Shown here one piece after another: positions 16,846 to 24,811 of a stretch of DNA of 64,000 bases. Within the stretch, counting starts at the first letter, position 1. Each line of letters opens with the position of its first letter. Made by a program: the position numbers and the translations under genes. The notes beneath the pieces were generated by a model. The model made no database searches. It saw only the letters and a program-made list of their open reading frames with translations, and was not told where the DNA came from. Origin of the DNA: CAVVJA01 sp963809815 (GTDB taxonomy: Bacteria > Actinomycetota > Actinomycetes > Mycobacteriales > Jatrophihabitantaceae); contig CAWELM010000024.1 of the NCBI GenBank assembly GCA_963809815.1, positions 1 through 64,000 on the forward strand. The letters are read 5' to 3'.

Positions 16846-17991
16846 CTAATGGCGGCCAGTCCGGACGGCCTCGAAGGCTGCCAGGGCGCGGTCGTCGGCG
16901 TCGGGGAGCCTGCCGAGGTACTGCTGGGTGGTCTGGATCTGCTTGTGGCCGAGGCGATCCATCACTGCTTTGAGGTCTGCCCCGCCGGCCAGCAGCCACG
17001 AGGCGTGCGCGCCACGCAGGTCGTGGAAGCGGACTCGCTGGCGTAACCCCGAGCGCTCGATCGCGGGCAGCCAGACACGGGTGCGGAACGTGTTGCGCGA
17101 GATCGGCGAGCCGGTGCTCGTGGCGAAAAGCAGATCTCCGCCGCGCTTGCCGGTGGCCATCATGTATTCGCGGGCGTCCTGGCAGAGCTGGTCGCCGATC
17201 CTGATGGCGCGGTGTTCCTCGTCCTTGGGGTAGTCGCGAATCGTCCACACCTTGTCGGCGCCGGTGATCTTCTTGGACACCTCGAGCACGACGCGGCGGA
17301 CGTGGATCTCGCCGGTCTCCAGGTCGACATCCACCGGACGGAGAGCCGCAAGCTCGCCCCATCGGACGCCGGTCTCGATCGCGACCAGGACCAGGACCCG
17401 GTGCCGCTGCGGAATCTCGTCGAGCAGGTTCTCGAACTGCTCGGGTGTGATCGCCTTCTTCGGTGGTTTGACGAACTTCGGCAGCACGGTATGGGCGCAC
17501 GGGTTGATGGTGATGACTTGGTCGATGATGGCTCGCTCGAAGATCGCGTGCAGGAACGTGTGGTACTTCCGCACCGATCGCGCACTCAGCCGCGGCTTAC
17601 GGTTGCCCTCGAAGTCCTCGACCTCCGCGGAGACCTCGTTGACCCAGGCCTGCACCGTCGAGGCAACGATCTTGCTCATCCGCATGCGGCCGAAGTACGG
17701 GAGGAAGTGGCTGTCGAGGTTCGACCGGTAAGCGGCCAGCGTGGTCGGTTCCAGGTGCTGCGCTGCCGGCCAGTAGTACTTCTCCACATACGCGCCGAAC
17801 GTGAGCTTGCCGCGTGAACTGTCAGCGAGCGTGCCAGCCGCGGCCTGCTGCTCGAGCTTGATCGCGGCGCGCTCGGCGTCCCGCCTAGTCGAGAAGCCAC
17901 CGCCGCTGCGCTGCCGTCCATCCGGAGTGAAATAGATCGCGTACCAGCGCGAGATGCCGGCGCTCGTCATGCGTTGCTGCGCGTATGCCAT
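16846..17991 (-). CDS. int: Tyrosine-family site-specific integrase
   Basis: 381 aa. The N-terminal arm and core-binding domains (SAM-like, about residues 62-150) are followed by the catalytic domain. The catalytic residues are Arg in ETGVRWGELAAL, the box RFHDLRGAHASWLL (His-x-x-Arg and His) and the nucleophile Tyr in KQIQTTQQYLG. The length is standard for actinobacterial element integrases. It is transcribed away from the right attachment site, with its start 217 nt from the tRNA fragment, as expected for an int gene beside attP. An 11-bp inverted repeat at 18042-18065 just upstream may control it. Confidence 0.92.
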   Translation of the reverse strand: MAYAQQRMTSAGISRWYAIYFTPDGRQRSGGGFSTRRDAERAAIKLEQQAAAGTLADSSRGKLTFGAYVEKYYWPAAQHLEPTTLAAYRSNLDSHFLPYFGRMRMSKIVASTVQAWVNEVSAEVEDFEGNRKPRLSARSVRKYHTFLHAIFERAIIDQVITINPCAHTVLPKFVKPPKKAITPEQFENLLDEIPQRHRVLVLVAIETGVRWGELAALRPVDVDLETGEIHVRRVVLEVSKKITGADKVWTIRDYPKDEEHRAIRIGDQLCQDAREYMMATGKRGGDLLFATSTGSPISRNTFRTRVWLPAIERSGLRQRVRFHDLRGAHASWLLAGGADLKAVMDRLGHKQIQTTQQYLGRLPDADDRALAAFEAVRTGRH

Positions 17992-18041
17992 GGGACGACC
18001 TCTGGGTTTCGGCGTTCGTTGGGTCGTTTTGGGTCGAGGTC

Positions 18042-18065
18042 GATGACCGTCAAATGACGGTCATC
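18042..18065. promoter_or_regulatory. Inverted repeat upstream of integrase
   Basis: GATGACCGTCA and TGACGGTCATC form perfect 11-bp arms separated by AA, about 50 nt upstream of the integrase start. The symmetry suggests an operator for a repressor or an excisionase/integrase binding site. The same GTCAAATG core recurs near the left end. Confidence 0.55.
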
Positions 18066-18074
18066 CTCGCGCCC
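18045..18074 (+). repeat. Right-end subterminal repeat
   Basis: It starts GACCGTCAAATGACGGTCAT and ends CTCGCGCCC, parallel to 77-106 at the left end, in direct orientation. It overlaps the inverted repeat. Possible arm-type site. Confidence 0.45.
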
Positions 18075-18207
18075 ACTCAAGCCTGCTCGGGCCGTCTCAA
18101 ACCGACTCGAGAAGTGTCTACATCCCTTAGGCTACAGGGGATTCAGCCGTTCGGACAGCCGCCGCCGCCGCGATCGCTACAAGTCCCAAAACACCGTGTA
18201 TGAAGTT

Positions 18208-18250
18208 CTCATAACCCAGAGGTCGCAGGTTCAAATCCTGCCCCCGCTAC
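18208..18250 (+). other. tRNA-fMet 3' fragment at the right attachment site
   Basis: 43 nt covering the anticodon loop (CTCATAA, anticodon CAT), the 3' anticodon strand, variable loop, T-arm (GGTTCAAATCC) and acceptor 3' strand (CCCCGCTAC) of an initiator tRNA. No D-arm or 5' acceptor strand precedes it, so it is not a working tRNA. It is the copy restored by element integration, and the full gene should lie left of the window. Confidence 0.85.
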
Positions 18251-18251
18251 A

Positions 18252-18301
18252 ACGACGAAGGCCCCGGATTCCGGGGCCTTCAGTCATTTCACAAGATCAT
18301 C
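18252..18301 (+). repeat. Right attachment-site repeat (att)
   Basis: Positions 18252-18288 are identical to 3-39, followed by a shared CAAGATCATC. It continues directly from the tRNA-fMet fragment and closes the element. Confidence 0.85.
18258..18280 (+). terminator. tRNA trailer terminator, duplicated copy
   Basis: The same 10-bp AAGGCCCCGG / CCGGGGCCTT hairpin as at 9-31. Confidence 0.65.
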
Positions 18302-18397
18302 TCTCTTCGGCTGGTTGGACGCCAACTATCTGCGGCAGATCCGCGAGCGTCAACACGTTGCTGGCGCGCCGCTTGGCGCCGAAGCGAAGATGTCGGT

Positions 18398-18850
18398 GTG
18401 ACCGCGGACCGAGCCAAACTTGCCGTCGCGCTCGAACTTGCGACGACTGCTCATCGTGGTCAGGTATATCCGTCGCCCGAGCGTGAGCCCTACATATGCC
18501 ATCCGATCCGGGTGATGGAGGCGCTGGAGGAAGGTGACGAGCAGATCGTTGCTCTGTTGCATGACGTGCTCGAAGACACGAGTGTCGATGTCGCCGAAAT
18601 ACGTGAACTCGGGTTTGATGAGCACATCGTTCGCGCGGTTCTGCTCCTCACGCACGACAGGACGGTTCCGTACGCCGATTACATCGAGCGACTCGCCCAC
18701 GACCCCCTCGCTCGCCGGGTCAAGCTCGCTGATCTCGCGGACAACCTCCGGAACAATCGACGCCTCGAATCGACGAGTGGCGTGCGCGCACGGATCAGTC
18801 GGTACGAAGCCGCCCAACATTTCTTGGAGGTCTGGTCGCGCCCGGTCTGA
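18398..18850 (+). CDS. Small HD-domain phosphohydrolase (MESH1/SpoT-hydrolase-like)
   Basis: 150 aa. The pattern follows the RelA/SpoT hydrolase-type HD domain: His in TTAHRGQVYPSP, YICHPIRVM, the paired ALLHDVLEDT and the late Asp in KLADLADNLRNN. These are the metal and catalytic positions of small (p)ppGpp or nucleotide pyrophosphohydrolases. No synthetase, TGS or ACT domain is attached. The start is GTG 18398 with a weak purine-rich site. It is the first gene outside the element, 100 nt from the att repeat. The real substrate is unknown. Confidence 0.75.
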   Translation: MTADRAKLAVALELATTAHRGQVYPSPEREPYICHPIRVMEALEEGDEQIVALLHDVLEDTSVDVAEIRELGFDEHIVRAVLLLTHDRTVPYADYIERLAHDPLARRVKLADLADNLRNNRRLESTSGVRARISRYEAAQHFLEVWSRPV

Positions 18851-19031
18851 ACGCGGGCGGCACATAGCGATCTCGCGGATGCACGCCCATCGGCAGTTCC
18901 GCGCCCCCGCGAACAAACGTTCAACGCGGCATAAGCGTGTATTCAGTGGTTTGCCTCGTCGATCAGTCTCAAGTGGGTCATGACTCCGTGCGCGGCGTGG
19001 AAGACGGGCGACGGCACGAGAGACTCGCGCC

Positions 19032-19232
19032 GTGCCGGAGGCCGCACGCCTGTGGATATCGGTGGCGCTGATCAGCGCATCAGTCCTGGCCGGGAGTTGG
19101 ATCGCACTCACCACACCGACGGCTTCGGGCTGGCTAGCGTGGCTCGGCGTACCCACCGGCGCGCTACTTCTCATCTTCTGGGGCAACGACCGAGAGTCTC
19201 GGCTTCGACGGCTCGGAGTCCGTGCGCGCTGA
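19032..19232 (+). CDS. Small two-helix membrane protein
   Basis: 66 aa from GTG 19032. Two hydrophobic segments (WISVALISASVLAGSWIAL and WLAWLGVPTGALLLIFW) are followed by a basic tail, giving a hairpin in the membrane. No family is recognised. Supported by composition only; the ribosome-binding site is weak. Confidence 0.4.
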   Translation: MPEAARLWISVALISASVLAGSWIALTTPTASGWLAWLGVPTGALLLIFWGNDRESRLRRLGVRAR

Positions 19233-19343
19233 CCGCGACAGATCCGGTCGTTCGTTACTAGATGCGTCGAATGCATAAAGATGCAGCCCGCGACTTCGCG
19301 AGACCGATCCTCCTAACGCTCGACGGCACTCGGAAACTGTCGT

Positions 19344-19372
19344 TGTACGGGTGATCGAAGATCACCCGTACA
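19344..19372. terminator. 13-bp perfect inverted repeat
   Basis: TGTACGGGTGATC and GATCACCCGTACA around a 3-nt GAA loop. It lies in a 300-bp gene-free stretch between the small membrane gene and the ArsR operon. No T-run follows, so a transposon end or regulator site is as likely as a terminator. Confidence 0.4.
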
Positions 19373-19524
19373 CGCTTGCTCTGCGCGAAGCATCGATGCC
19401 GGGCCGTCCGCGCAGATAAGGCGATTGGGCTGCGCCACCCAGTGGTTTGCACTGAGTCGGCAGGTCGAACTGCGGCGCCTAGCTGACGAGGGCAGGACCG
19501 GCCTGCTTCCTCCGCCTTTGACGC

Positions 19525-19540
19525 ATGCCGATATCGGCAT
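19525..19540. promoter_or_regulatory. Palindromic operator of the ArsR operon
   Basis: ATGCCGATATCGGCAT is a perfect 16-bp palindrome ending directly before the first possible ATG of the ArsR-family gene. Its position over the start region fits autorepression by the encoded regulator. Confidence 0.6.
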
Positions 19541-19552
19541 ATGATGGCGGCC

Positions 19553-19894
19553 ATGGCACGAGCAGCGACGACGTCGGACGTCTTCAACGCGATCGCCGAG
19601 CCGCAGCGCCGGGAGATCCTGGTGCTGCTGCGGGCGGGTGAGCGGCCGGTGACCGAGCTGGCCCGGGAGCTGGGGATGGCCCAGCCGCGCGCGTCCAAAC
19701 ACCTGCGGGTGCTCCGGGAGGTCGGGCTGGTGCGGGACCGCAAGGCAGGCAAGCAGCGCCGGTACGGCCTTGACGCCGACGGGCTGCGGCCGGTCCACGA
19801 GTGGACCGGCGGGTTCGAGCGGTTCTGGGACGAGAGCTTCGACCGGCTGGGCGCATACGTGCAGGACCTGAAGCAGGAAAGGCAGGAGGAGTAG
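19553..19894 (+). CDS. ArsR-family transcriptional regulator
   Basis: 113 aa from ATG 19553; ATG 19541 would add four residues. The winged HTH is clear: VFNAIAEPQRREILVLL, then VTELARELGMAQPRASKHLRVLREVGLV, then a wing RKAGKQRRYGLD. The metal-binding Cys of classic ArsR are absent, as in the subgroup that controls SRPBCC/AHSA1 genes. It is the first gene of an operon with an AHSA1-like protein (3 nt apart) and a DHFR-like reductase (1-nt overlap). The 16-bp palindrome at its start is the likely operator. Confidence 0.9.
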   Translation: MARAATTSDVFNAIAEPQRREILVLLRAGERPVTELARELGMAQPRASKHLRVLREVGLVRDRKAGKQRRYGLDADGLRPVHEWTGGFERFWDESFDRLGAYVQDLKQERQEE

Positions 19895-19897
19895 CTG

Positions 19898-20404
19898 ATG
19901 AACGCGACGAGACGAGAAGCGCCGGTGCAGTCCAAGACGGCCGACCGCGAGATCGTCATCTCCCGGGTCATCGACGCCCCACGGGAGCTGGTGTTCGAGG
20001 CGTTCACCGAGGTCCGGCACCTGTCGCGATGGTGGGGACCGGAGGGGTTCACGACGACTACGCAGTCGTTCGAGTTCCGTATCGGCGGGGAGTGGGACTT
20101 CGTGATGCACGGACCGGACGGGACGGACTACACCGAGTGGATCACCTGGACCGAGATCGCCCCGCCGGAGCGGATCGCGCTACTGCACGGTGAGTCCCGC
20201 GGCGACCCGAACGCCTTCGAGTCGGTCCTCACCTTCGAGCGCCACGGTGCGGCGACCCGGATCGAGATGCGCACGGTGTTCCCGACCAAGGAACTGCGCG
20301 ACGAGGCGGTCGAGAAGTACCACGCGATCGAGGGCGGCCAGCAGACCTTGAGCAACCTGGTTGCCTACCTCACCGAGATCGTTGCGAAGGGAGCGGAGCG
20401 CTGA
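19898..20404 (+). CDS. SRPBCC/AHSA1-like protein
   Basis: 168 aa. REIVISRVIDAPRELVFEAFTEV, SRWWGPEGFTTT and a C-terminal GGQQTLSNLVAYL are the hallmarks of the AHSA1 (activator of Hsp90 ATPase-like) branch of SRPBCC proteins. It should bind a small hydrophobic ligand; no catalytic residue can be named. A strong AGGAGG site overlaps the end of the preceding ArsR gene. The pairing of an ArsR regulator with an AHSA1 gene is very common in actinobacteria, where their physiological role is mostly unknown. Confidence 0.9.
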   Translation: MNATRREAPVQSKTADREIVISRVIDAPRELVFEAFTEVRHLSRWWGPEGFTTTTQSFEFRIGGEWDFVMHGPDGTDYTEWITWTEIAPPERIALLHGESRGDPNAFESVLTFERHGAATRIEMRTVFPTKELRDEAVEKYHAIEGGQQTLSNLVAYLTEIVAKGAER

Positions 20405-21024
20405 TGGCCGGGAAGGTGTTCTTCAGCGTGTCGATGTCGCTCGACGGTTTCATCGCGCCCGAGTCCCGCGAGGACTTGATGGGGCAGCAGTGGATGGAAC
20501 TGCAGCAGTGGATATTCCCGCTGCGGTTCTTCCGGGAGAACCTGAAGCTCGGCGAGGGCGGCGAGGAAGGGCGCAACAACGACATCGTGCGGGACACGTT
20601 CGAGCGCACCGGCGCGAGCGTGATGGGCAAGCGCATGTTCGACGCCGGTGAGCAGGCGTGGCCGGAGGAGGCTCCGTTCCACACGCCGGTCTTCGTCGTG
20701 ACACACGAGAAGCGTGACCCCTGGCAGCGGCCGGGCGGGACCACCTTCCACTTCGTCGATGACGGAATCGAGCCCGCGCTCGACCAGGCCCGCGAGGCCG
20801 CCGGCGACCGAGACGTCCGCATCGCGGGCGGCGGCGCAACGATCCTGCAGTACGTGAACGCCGGCCTGATCGACGAGTTCTCGATCGCGCTCTCACCCGT
20901 GCTGTTCGGCTCCGGAATCCGCCTGTTCGACGGCGTGGATGCCGGCCGCGTGGCTCTGAAGCCGGTTCGTGCGGAGCCGACGCAGCGGGTAACCCACCTG
21001 ACCTACGCAGTCCGGGAGCGGTAA
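20404..21024 (+). CDS. Dihydrofolate reductase family (RibD C-terminal-like) protein
   Basis: 206 aa. It opens VFFSVSMSLDGFIAPES, and has TGASVMGKRMFDAGEQAW, PVFVVTHEKRDP, the NADPH-side motif IAGGGATILQYVNAGLIDEF and LFGSGIRLFDG. These fit the YyaP/YwjB-type reductases related to RibD rather than folate-reducing FolA. The start ATG 20404 overlaps the previous stop (TGATG), so it is translated with the AHSA1-like gene. The substrate is unknown. Confidence 0.9.
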   Translation: MAGKVFFSVSMSLDGFIAPESREDLMGQQWMELQQWIFPLRFFRENLKLGEGGEEGRNNDIVRDTFERTGASVMGKRMFDAGEQAWPEEAPFHTPVFVVTHEKRDPWQRPGGTTFHFVDDGIEPALDQAREAAGDRDVRIAGGGATILQYVNAGLIDEFSIALSPVLFGSGIRLFDGVDAGRVALKPVRAEPTQRVTHLTYAVRER

Positions 21025-21184
21025 CTGTCTCGACCTCAGCGCTTTCCCGCCGAGGTCGGCAGCGCCGTAAGAACCTCGACGCTCTCGCGTCAGGAACGGC
21101 AGGCATTGGGGCCGCGATCTTGGCCGCGCGCTCTCCCGGGAGGGACCTCAGGGCCTTGTCGTGGAAGTTCCTCACCAGCTCAGA

Positions 21185-21380
21185 CTTCGCCGGCGAGTCA
21201 CCAACGGCCCCGGCTCCCGCGCCGCCGGTGTCGCGATGGCGTTCAAGCTCATCGAATCAGCACAGACCCGGTGGCAGGCCGTCAACGCACCCCGCCTCGT
21301 CGCGCCGGTCCGCGCCGGCGCGGTATTCAAGAACGGCAAGCTCGTCGAACGACCCGACGGATCAGAGGGTGGTCCCGCGA
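21185..21380 (+). pseudogene. IS256-family transposase C-terminal remnant
   Basis: One frame reads SRAAGVAMAFKLIESAQTRW then QAVNAPRLVAPVRAGAVFKN and KLVERPD, which I recognise as the tail of mutator/IS256 transposases of actinobacteria. The catalytic DDE part is missing and no terminal repeats can be placed. It marks a past insertion between the ArsR operon and the VOC gene. Confidence 0.6.
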
Positions 21381-21441
21381 CCATCTTGTTCGCTCGCGCT
21401 CCCGGAGTAAGGCGACGTCCGTGGGGCTGTTTGCCGGGCGG

Positions 21442-21813
21442 TCATTCGATGAGGATTGATTTCGGGCGCACGACGCAGAATTCGTTTCCCTCCGGATCGG
21501 CGAGAACGGCCCAGGATTCGTCGCCGGTCTGCCCGATGTTGACCCGGCGGGCGCCGAGCCACAGTAGCCGCTCGATCTCGGCGTCCCGATCGTCGGCGCC
21601 GGTGGTCAGGTCGAGGTGCACTCGGTTCTTGATCGTCTTGGTTTCCGGCACGGGCATGAAGCACATGCCGATCGGCGCGGTTTCATCCGGTCCGATGACG
21701 ACCTCTCGCGCGCGCTCGGACAGGATTCGCCAGCCCAGCGCCTGTGCCCAAAAGCGTGCGAGGCCAGGCAGATCGTGGGCATCCACGACGACGTGATGCA
21801 GCCTTACAGCCAT
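21442..21813 (-). CDS. VOC/glyoxalase-fold protein
   Basis: 123 aa. RLHHVVVDAHDLPGLARFWA at the N terminus, NRVHLDLTTGADDRDAEIER in the middle and WAVLADPEGNEFCVV at the end form the two beta-alpha-beta-beta-beta units of the vicinal oxygen chelate fold. The metal ligands of active family members (His, His, Glu) appear to be present. Uncharacterised relatives are common in actinobacteria. It stands alone. Confidence 0.85.
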   Translation of the reverse strand: MAVRLHHVVVDAHDLPGLARFWAQALGWRILSERAREVVIGPDETAPIGMCFMPVPETKTIKNRVHLDLTTGADDRDAEIERLLWLGARRVNIGQTGDESWAVLADPEGNEFCVVRPKSILIE

Positions 21814-22025
21814 GCTGTCAGTGTGCTCGCCGCGGTCGCTTACTGGCTGCGGCCTTCACGCTGCGGTCCGCCCGGTCGGTCGCCGGTGTGATCGTGTGGG
21901 CCACTCGGGGTGCGATTAGGGTCCAGAGGTCTGATGCTCCTACTCGGGCTGCTGCCGAATGTGGACGTGCTCGAGGATCACCCGCCGCAAGCGGCTCGTA
22001 TGACGCCTGATACCGGGTGATCCTC

Positions 22026-22113
22026 GCGCCCGTGGTAGTTGATCCAGCCTTGCCCGATCGGATTGATGAACCGCAAGCTCGTCGATGGTCTTGTCACTGC
22101 GCCGATTGATCCG
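22026..22113 (-). pseudogene. Group II intron maturase remnant
   Basis: On the minus strand RINRRSDKTIDELA is followed, after a one-base shift, by RFINPIGQGWINYHG. Together they match the conserved C-terminal motif of LtrA-type intron-encoded proteins (R-R-S-D-K-T ... NPI-x-GW-x-NYYG). Only about 30 residues remain. The rest of the 450-bp gap 21814-22262 holds nothing I can assign. Confidence 0.5.
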
Positions 22114-22262
22114 CCAACGATGGGATCTCCCGCCCGATCGCCTTCCTGGCGTCGTCGGTGACCGCGGGGAGGAGGCTGACCCGTGTCATAGTCGATCTGG
22201 GCGCCCTTTTCCCAGGCCAAGGCACCGCACAGGTGGGACGGTGTGCGCGGTGTGGCCCCACG

Positions 22263-24383
22263 TTATGCGGCGAGCGCGAGTGCGAACGGGTAAACCTGGC
22301 CGGCGCCGGCTAGGCGCAGCAGCCGGGCTACTACGGTGAACGTCCAGCCGGTGTCGATGAAGTCGTCGACGAGAAGCACTGGCTGCCCGGTCAGCTCTGC
22401 GGCGAGCGCACGTGGCATTTCGTACGCGTTCCACACCTCGCGCAGGCGTAGCGCACTGTTGGTGCGACCGGTCGACGAAGGCCTGACGTGGGTGACCTGG
22501 CCAAGGTCGGTCAGGCGGCCAAGTTCGGCCAGCCGGGACGCCAGATCCGCAATTAACCGCGGGCGCCGCACGGAGCCCACGCGCACGACAGCGGCGGGAC
22601 GCTGCGCCCAATCCCACGATGCGAGCACCTGGACGGATGCCTTGACCAGGTCGTCCGGTACCGGAGCATCTGCGGCCTCGGCGGCGAGCAGCGGCCGCAG
22701 CCGGGAACCGAAACCGAGGTCGGTGAGCCGCGCGATCACCCTGCCGGCCTCGGCCTGGTCGGTCGCCGCCACCTTGCCGCGCACCTCGATGCCCAGACCG
22801 GGCATGGCACTCGGCCACATCCGGCGCGAGTCGAACGGGACGCCGGGACGCCCCAACACGGACGCCGCGGCGAAGACCGTCTCGTCACCGATCTCGCCGG
22901 TCAGCGTGAGGCCGCCGCAGTTGTCGCAGCGACCGCAGTCGAGCGCCCCGGGGTCGTCAAGCTGCGCGCGCAGGAAGCGCATTCGGCAGGTCGTGGTGGT
23001 CTGGTACTCGCGCATCGCGCGCTGCTCGTCCTGGCGCACTCGCGCGACGTTGCGGTAGCGGTCGGCGTCATACCGCCACTCGGCCCCGGTCGCAATCCAG
23101 CCTCCTCGCACCCGCTTAGCAGCGCCGTCGACGTCGAGCACTTTGAGCATCGTCTCGAGCCGTGAACGGCTCAGCTCGACCCGGGTCTCGAGAGCGGCGG
23201 TACTCATCGGCGCGCCCAGAGCTGCGAGCGTGCGCAGCGCCGTCCGAACATGCTCCTCGGCGGGGAATCCGACGGAGACGAAGTAGTCCCAGATCGCCTG
23301 ATCCTCCGGACCCGGCAGCAGAATCACCTGGGCCCGATCGACTCCGCGACCGGCGCGGCCCACCTGCTGGTAGTAGGCGATGGGTGAGGCCGGTGCGCCG
23401 AAGTGGATCACGAACCCGAGGTCCGGCTTGTCGAAGCCCATGCCGAGCGCTGATGTCGCGACGAGCGCCTTGACCCGGTTGCTGATCAGGTCGTCCTCGG
23501 CGGCGAGTCGCTCTGTCTGCTCGGTCTGGCCGGAGTAGGCAGCCACCGAGAACCCCCGCTCACGCAGATAGCCGGCGACCTCCTGCGATGCGGCGACCGT
23601 GAGCGTGTAGATGATCCCGGAGCCGGGCAGCGCGTCGAGGTTCTCAGCGAGCCATGCCAGTCGATGGGCAGTCGTCGGGAACTCGAGCACACCCAGGTGC
23701 AGCGAATCGCGGTCGAGGCTGCCGCGCAGGACGAGAACATCGTCCGGTGGGCCCTGCCCGAGGCCGAGCACGTCGGCGAGGTCGTCGACCACGCGCGCGT
23801 TGGCAGTCGCGGTGGTTGCCAGCACCGGAATGCCGTCCGGGAGTTCGGGCAACAGCGTGCGCAGCCGACGGAAGTCGGGCCGAAAGTCGTGTCCCCAGTC
23901 GCTGATGCAGTGCGCTTCGTCGACGACCAACAGCCCACAGGTCGCCGCGAGCTGGGGCAGCACGTTGTCGCGGAAGTCCGGGTTGTTGAGGCGTTCTGGG
24001 GAGAGCAGCAGAACATCTACCGCGCCGCGCGACACGTCGGCGAAGACTCGCTGCCATTCAGCGACGTTGGTGGAGTTGATCGTCACGGCGCGGATCCCGG
24101 CTCGTTCGGCGGCAGCGATCTGATTGCGCATCAGGGCGAGCAGCGGCGAAACGATCACGGTCGGTCCGCTACCCTGCGCCCGCAACAGCGCGGTGGCGAC
24201 GAAGTACACCGCAGACTTGCCCCAGCCCGTGCGTTGCACGACCAGAGCTCGCCGCCGGTCGGCCACCAAAGCTGCGATCGCCGTCCACTGATCTTCGCGC
24301 AGTACAGCGTCCTCGCCGGCGAGCGCGCTCAGATGACGTTGCGCCTGGGCACGAAGCTCCGTCCGATCACGCACGCCGGTCAT
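22263..24383 (-). CDS. RecQ-like DNA helicase with C-terminal phosphoribosyltransferase domain
   Basis: 706 aa. Superfamily 2 helicase motifs run in order: VVQRTGWGKSAVYF (I), DEAHCISDWGHDFRPDF (II and aromatic-rich loop), LATTATAN (III), ATSALGMGFDKPDL and YYQQVGRAGRG (V, VI). A zinc-binding RQC-type cluster follows (CRMRFLRAQLDD, CGRCDNCGG). The last about 100 residues hold QPVLLVDDFIDTGWTFT, the PRPP-binding motif of type I phosphoribosyltransferases. This fusion is known in actinobacterial RecQ-like proteins but its purpose is not. It unwinds DNA 3' to 5' by family. It stands alone on the minus strand. Confidence 0.88.
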   Translation of the reverse strand: MTGVRDRTELRAQAQRHLSALAGEDAVLREDQWTAIAALVADRRRALVVQRTGWGKSAVYFVATALLRAQGSGPTVIVSPLLALMRNQIAAAERAGIRAVTINSTNVAEWQRVFADVSRGAVDVLLLSPERLNNPDFRDNVLPQLAATCGLLVVDEAHCISDWGHDFRPDFRRLRTLLPELPDGIPVLATTATANARVVDDLADVLGLGQGPPDDVLVLRGSLDRDSLHLGVLEFPTTAHRLAWLAENLDALPGSGIIYTLTVAASQEVAGYLRERGFSVAAYSGQTEQTERLAAEDDLISNRVKALVATSALGMGFDKPDLGFVIHFGAPASPIAYYQQVGRAGRGVDRAQVILLPGPEDQAIWDYFVSVGFPAEEHVRTALRTLAALGAPMSTAALETRVELSRSRLETMLKVLDVDGAAKRVRGGWIATGAEWRYDADRYRNVARVRQDEQRAMREYQTTTTCRMRFLRAQLDDPGALDCGRCDNCGGLTLTGEIGDETVFAAASVLGRPGVPFDSRRMWPSAMPGLGIEVRGKVAATDQAEAGRVIARLTDLGFGSRLRPLLAAEAADAPVPDDLVKASVQVLASWDWAQRPAAVVRVGSVRRPRLIADLASRLAELGRLTDLGQVTHVRPSSTGRTNSALRLREVWNAYEMPRALAAELTGQPVLLVDDFIDTGWTFTVVARLLRLAGAGQVYPFALALAA

Positions 24384-24620
24384 CCGCCCTGTCTAACAGG
24401 CTCCGCCGACACATCGCCCAGCACATCAGCCCGCGACCCGGGATCGGCGATCTACTCCGAAGCCACCGCACATATCGGCTGGGAGAGAGAGGTCTGGATG
24501 GCGCGGTCTGCGCGGCCGTCAGTAGCCGACCTGGGTGGGCGTCGCCGAGCGAACGCTGCGCCCACGCCGGGACGGAGCGCAGCGAAGTGCGTCGGGGGGC
24601 CGAGCGGGCATCATCAAGGC

Positions 24621-24761
24621 GTGAGCACTGTGGTGATGCATACGGTGGCGTCCGTCGACGGATTTGTCGCGGACGCTGGCGGCGATGTCGGTCCGCTGTT
24701 CGAGTGGTATCTCAACGGCGACGCCGAAATCGTGGATGGCGGGCCGTTCACGGCTGACTGA
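24621..24761 (+). pseudogene. DHFR-family N-terminal fragment
   Basis: From GTG 24621, 46 residues match the opening of DHFR/RibD-like reductases (VVMHTVASVDGFVADAGG). The frame then reaches a stop where the family continues for over 100 residues. No ribosome-binding site of note. A truncated gene. Confidence 0.6.
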
Positions 24762-24811
24762 GGCCTCGCTCGGCTACGTGCGCCCGATGTGGGAGCGCGT
24801 TGACGCCCAGC

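Larger units (their letters stand above)
1..18301. mobile_element. Integrative mobilizable element in tRNA-fMet
   Basis: The stretch is bounded by a 37-bp perfect direct repeat (3-39 and 18252-18288) made of the trailer and terminator of a tRNA gene. The right copy is preceded by the 3' 43 nt of tRNA-fMet. Inside, next to the right end, are a tyrosine integrase, a MobF relaxase-helicase, an excisionase-like HTH protein and a toxin-antitoxin pair. No FtsK/TraB-type DNA pump, type IV secretion gene or replication initiator is seen, so by inference it needs a helper for transfer. About 10 kb at the left is cargo. The intact tRNA is expected just outside the window on the left; I cannot see it. 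Confidence 0.8.

Noticed and set aside
18208..18250. Complete tRNA-fMet gene
   Set aside because: No D-arm or 5' acceptor strand upstream; only the 3' half is present.
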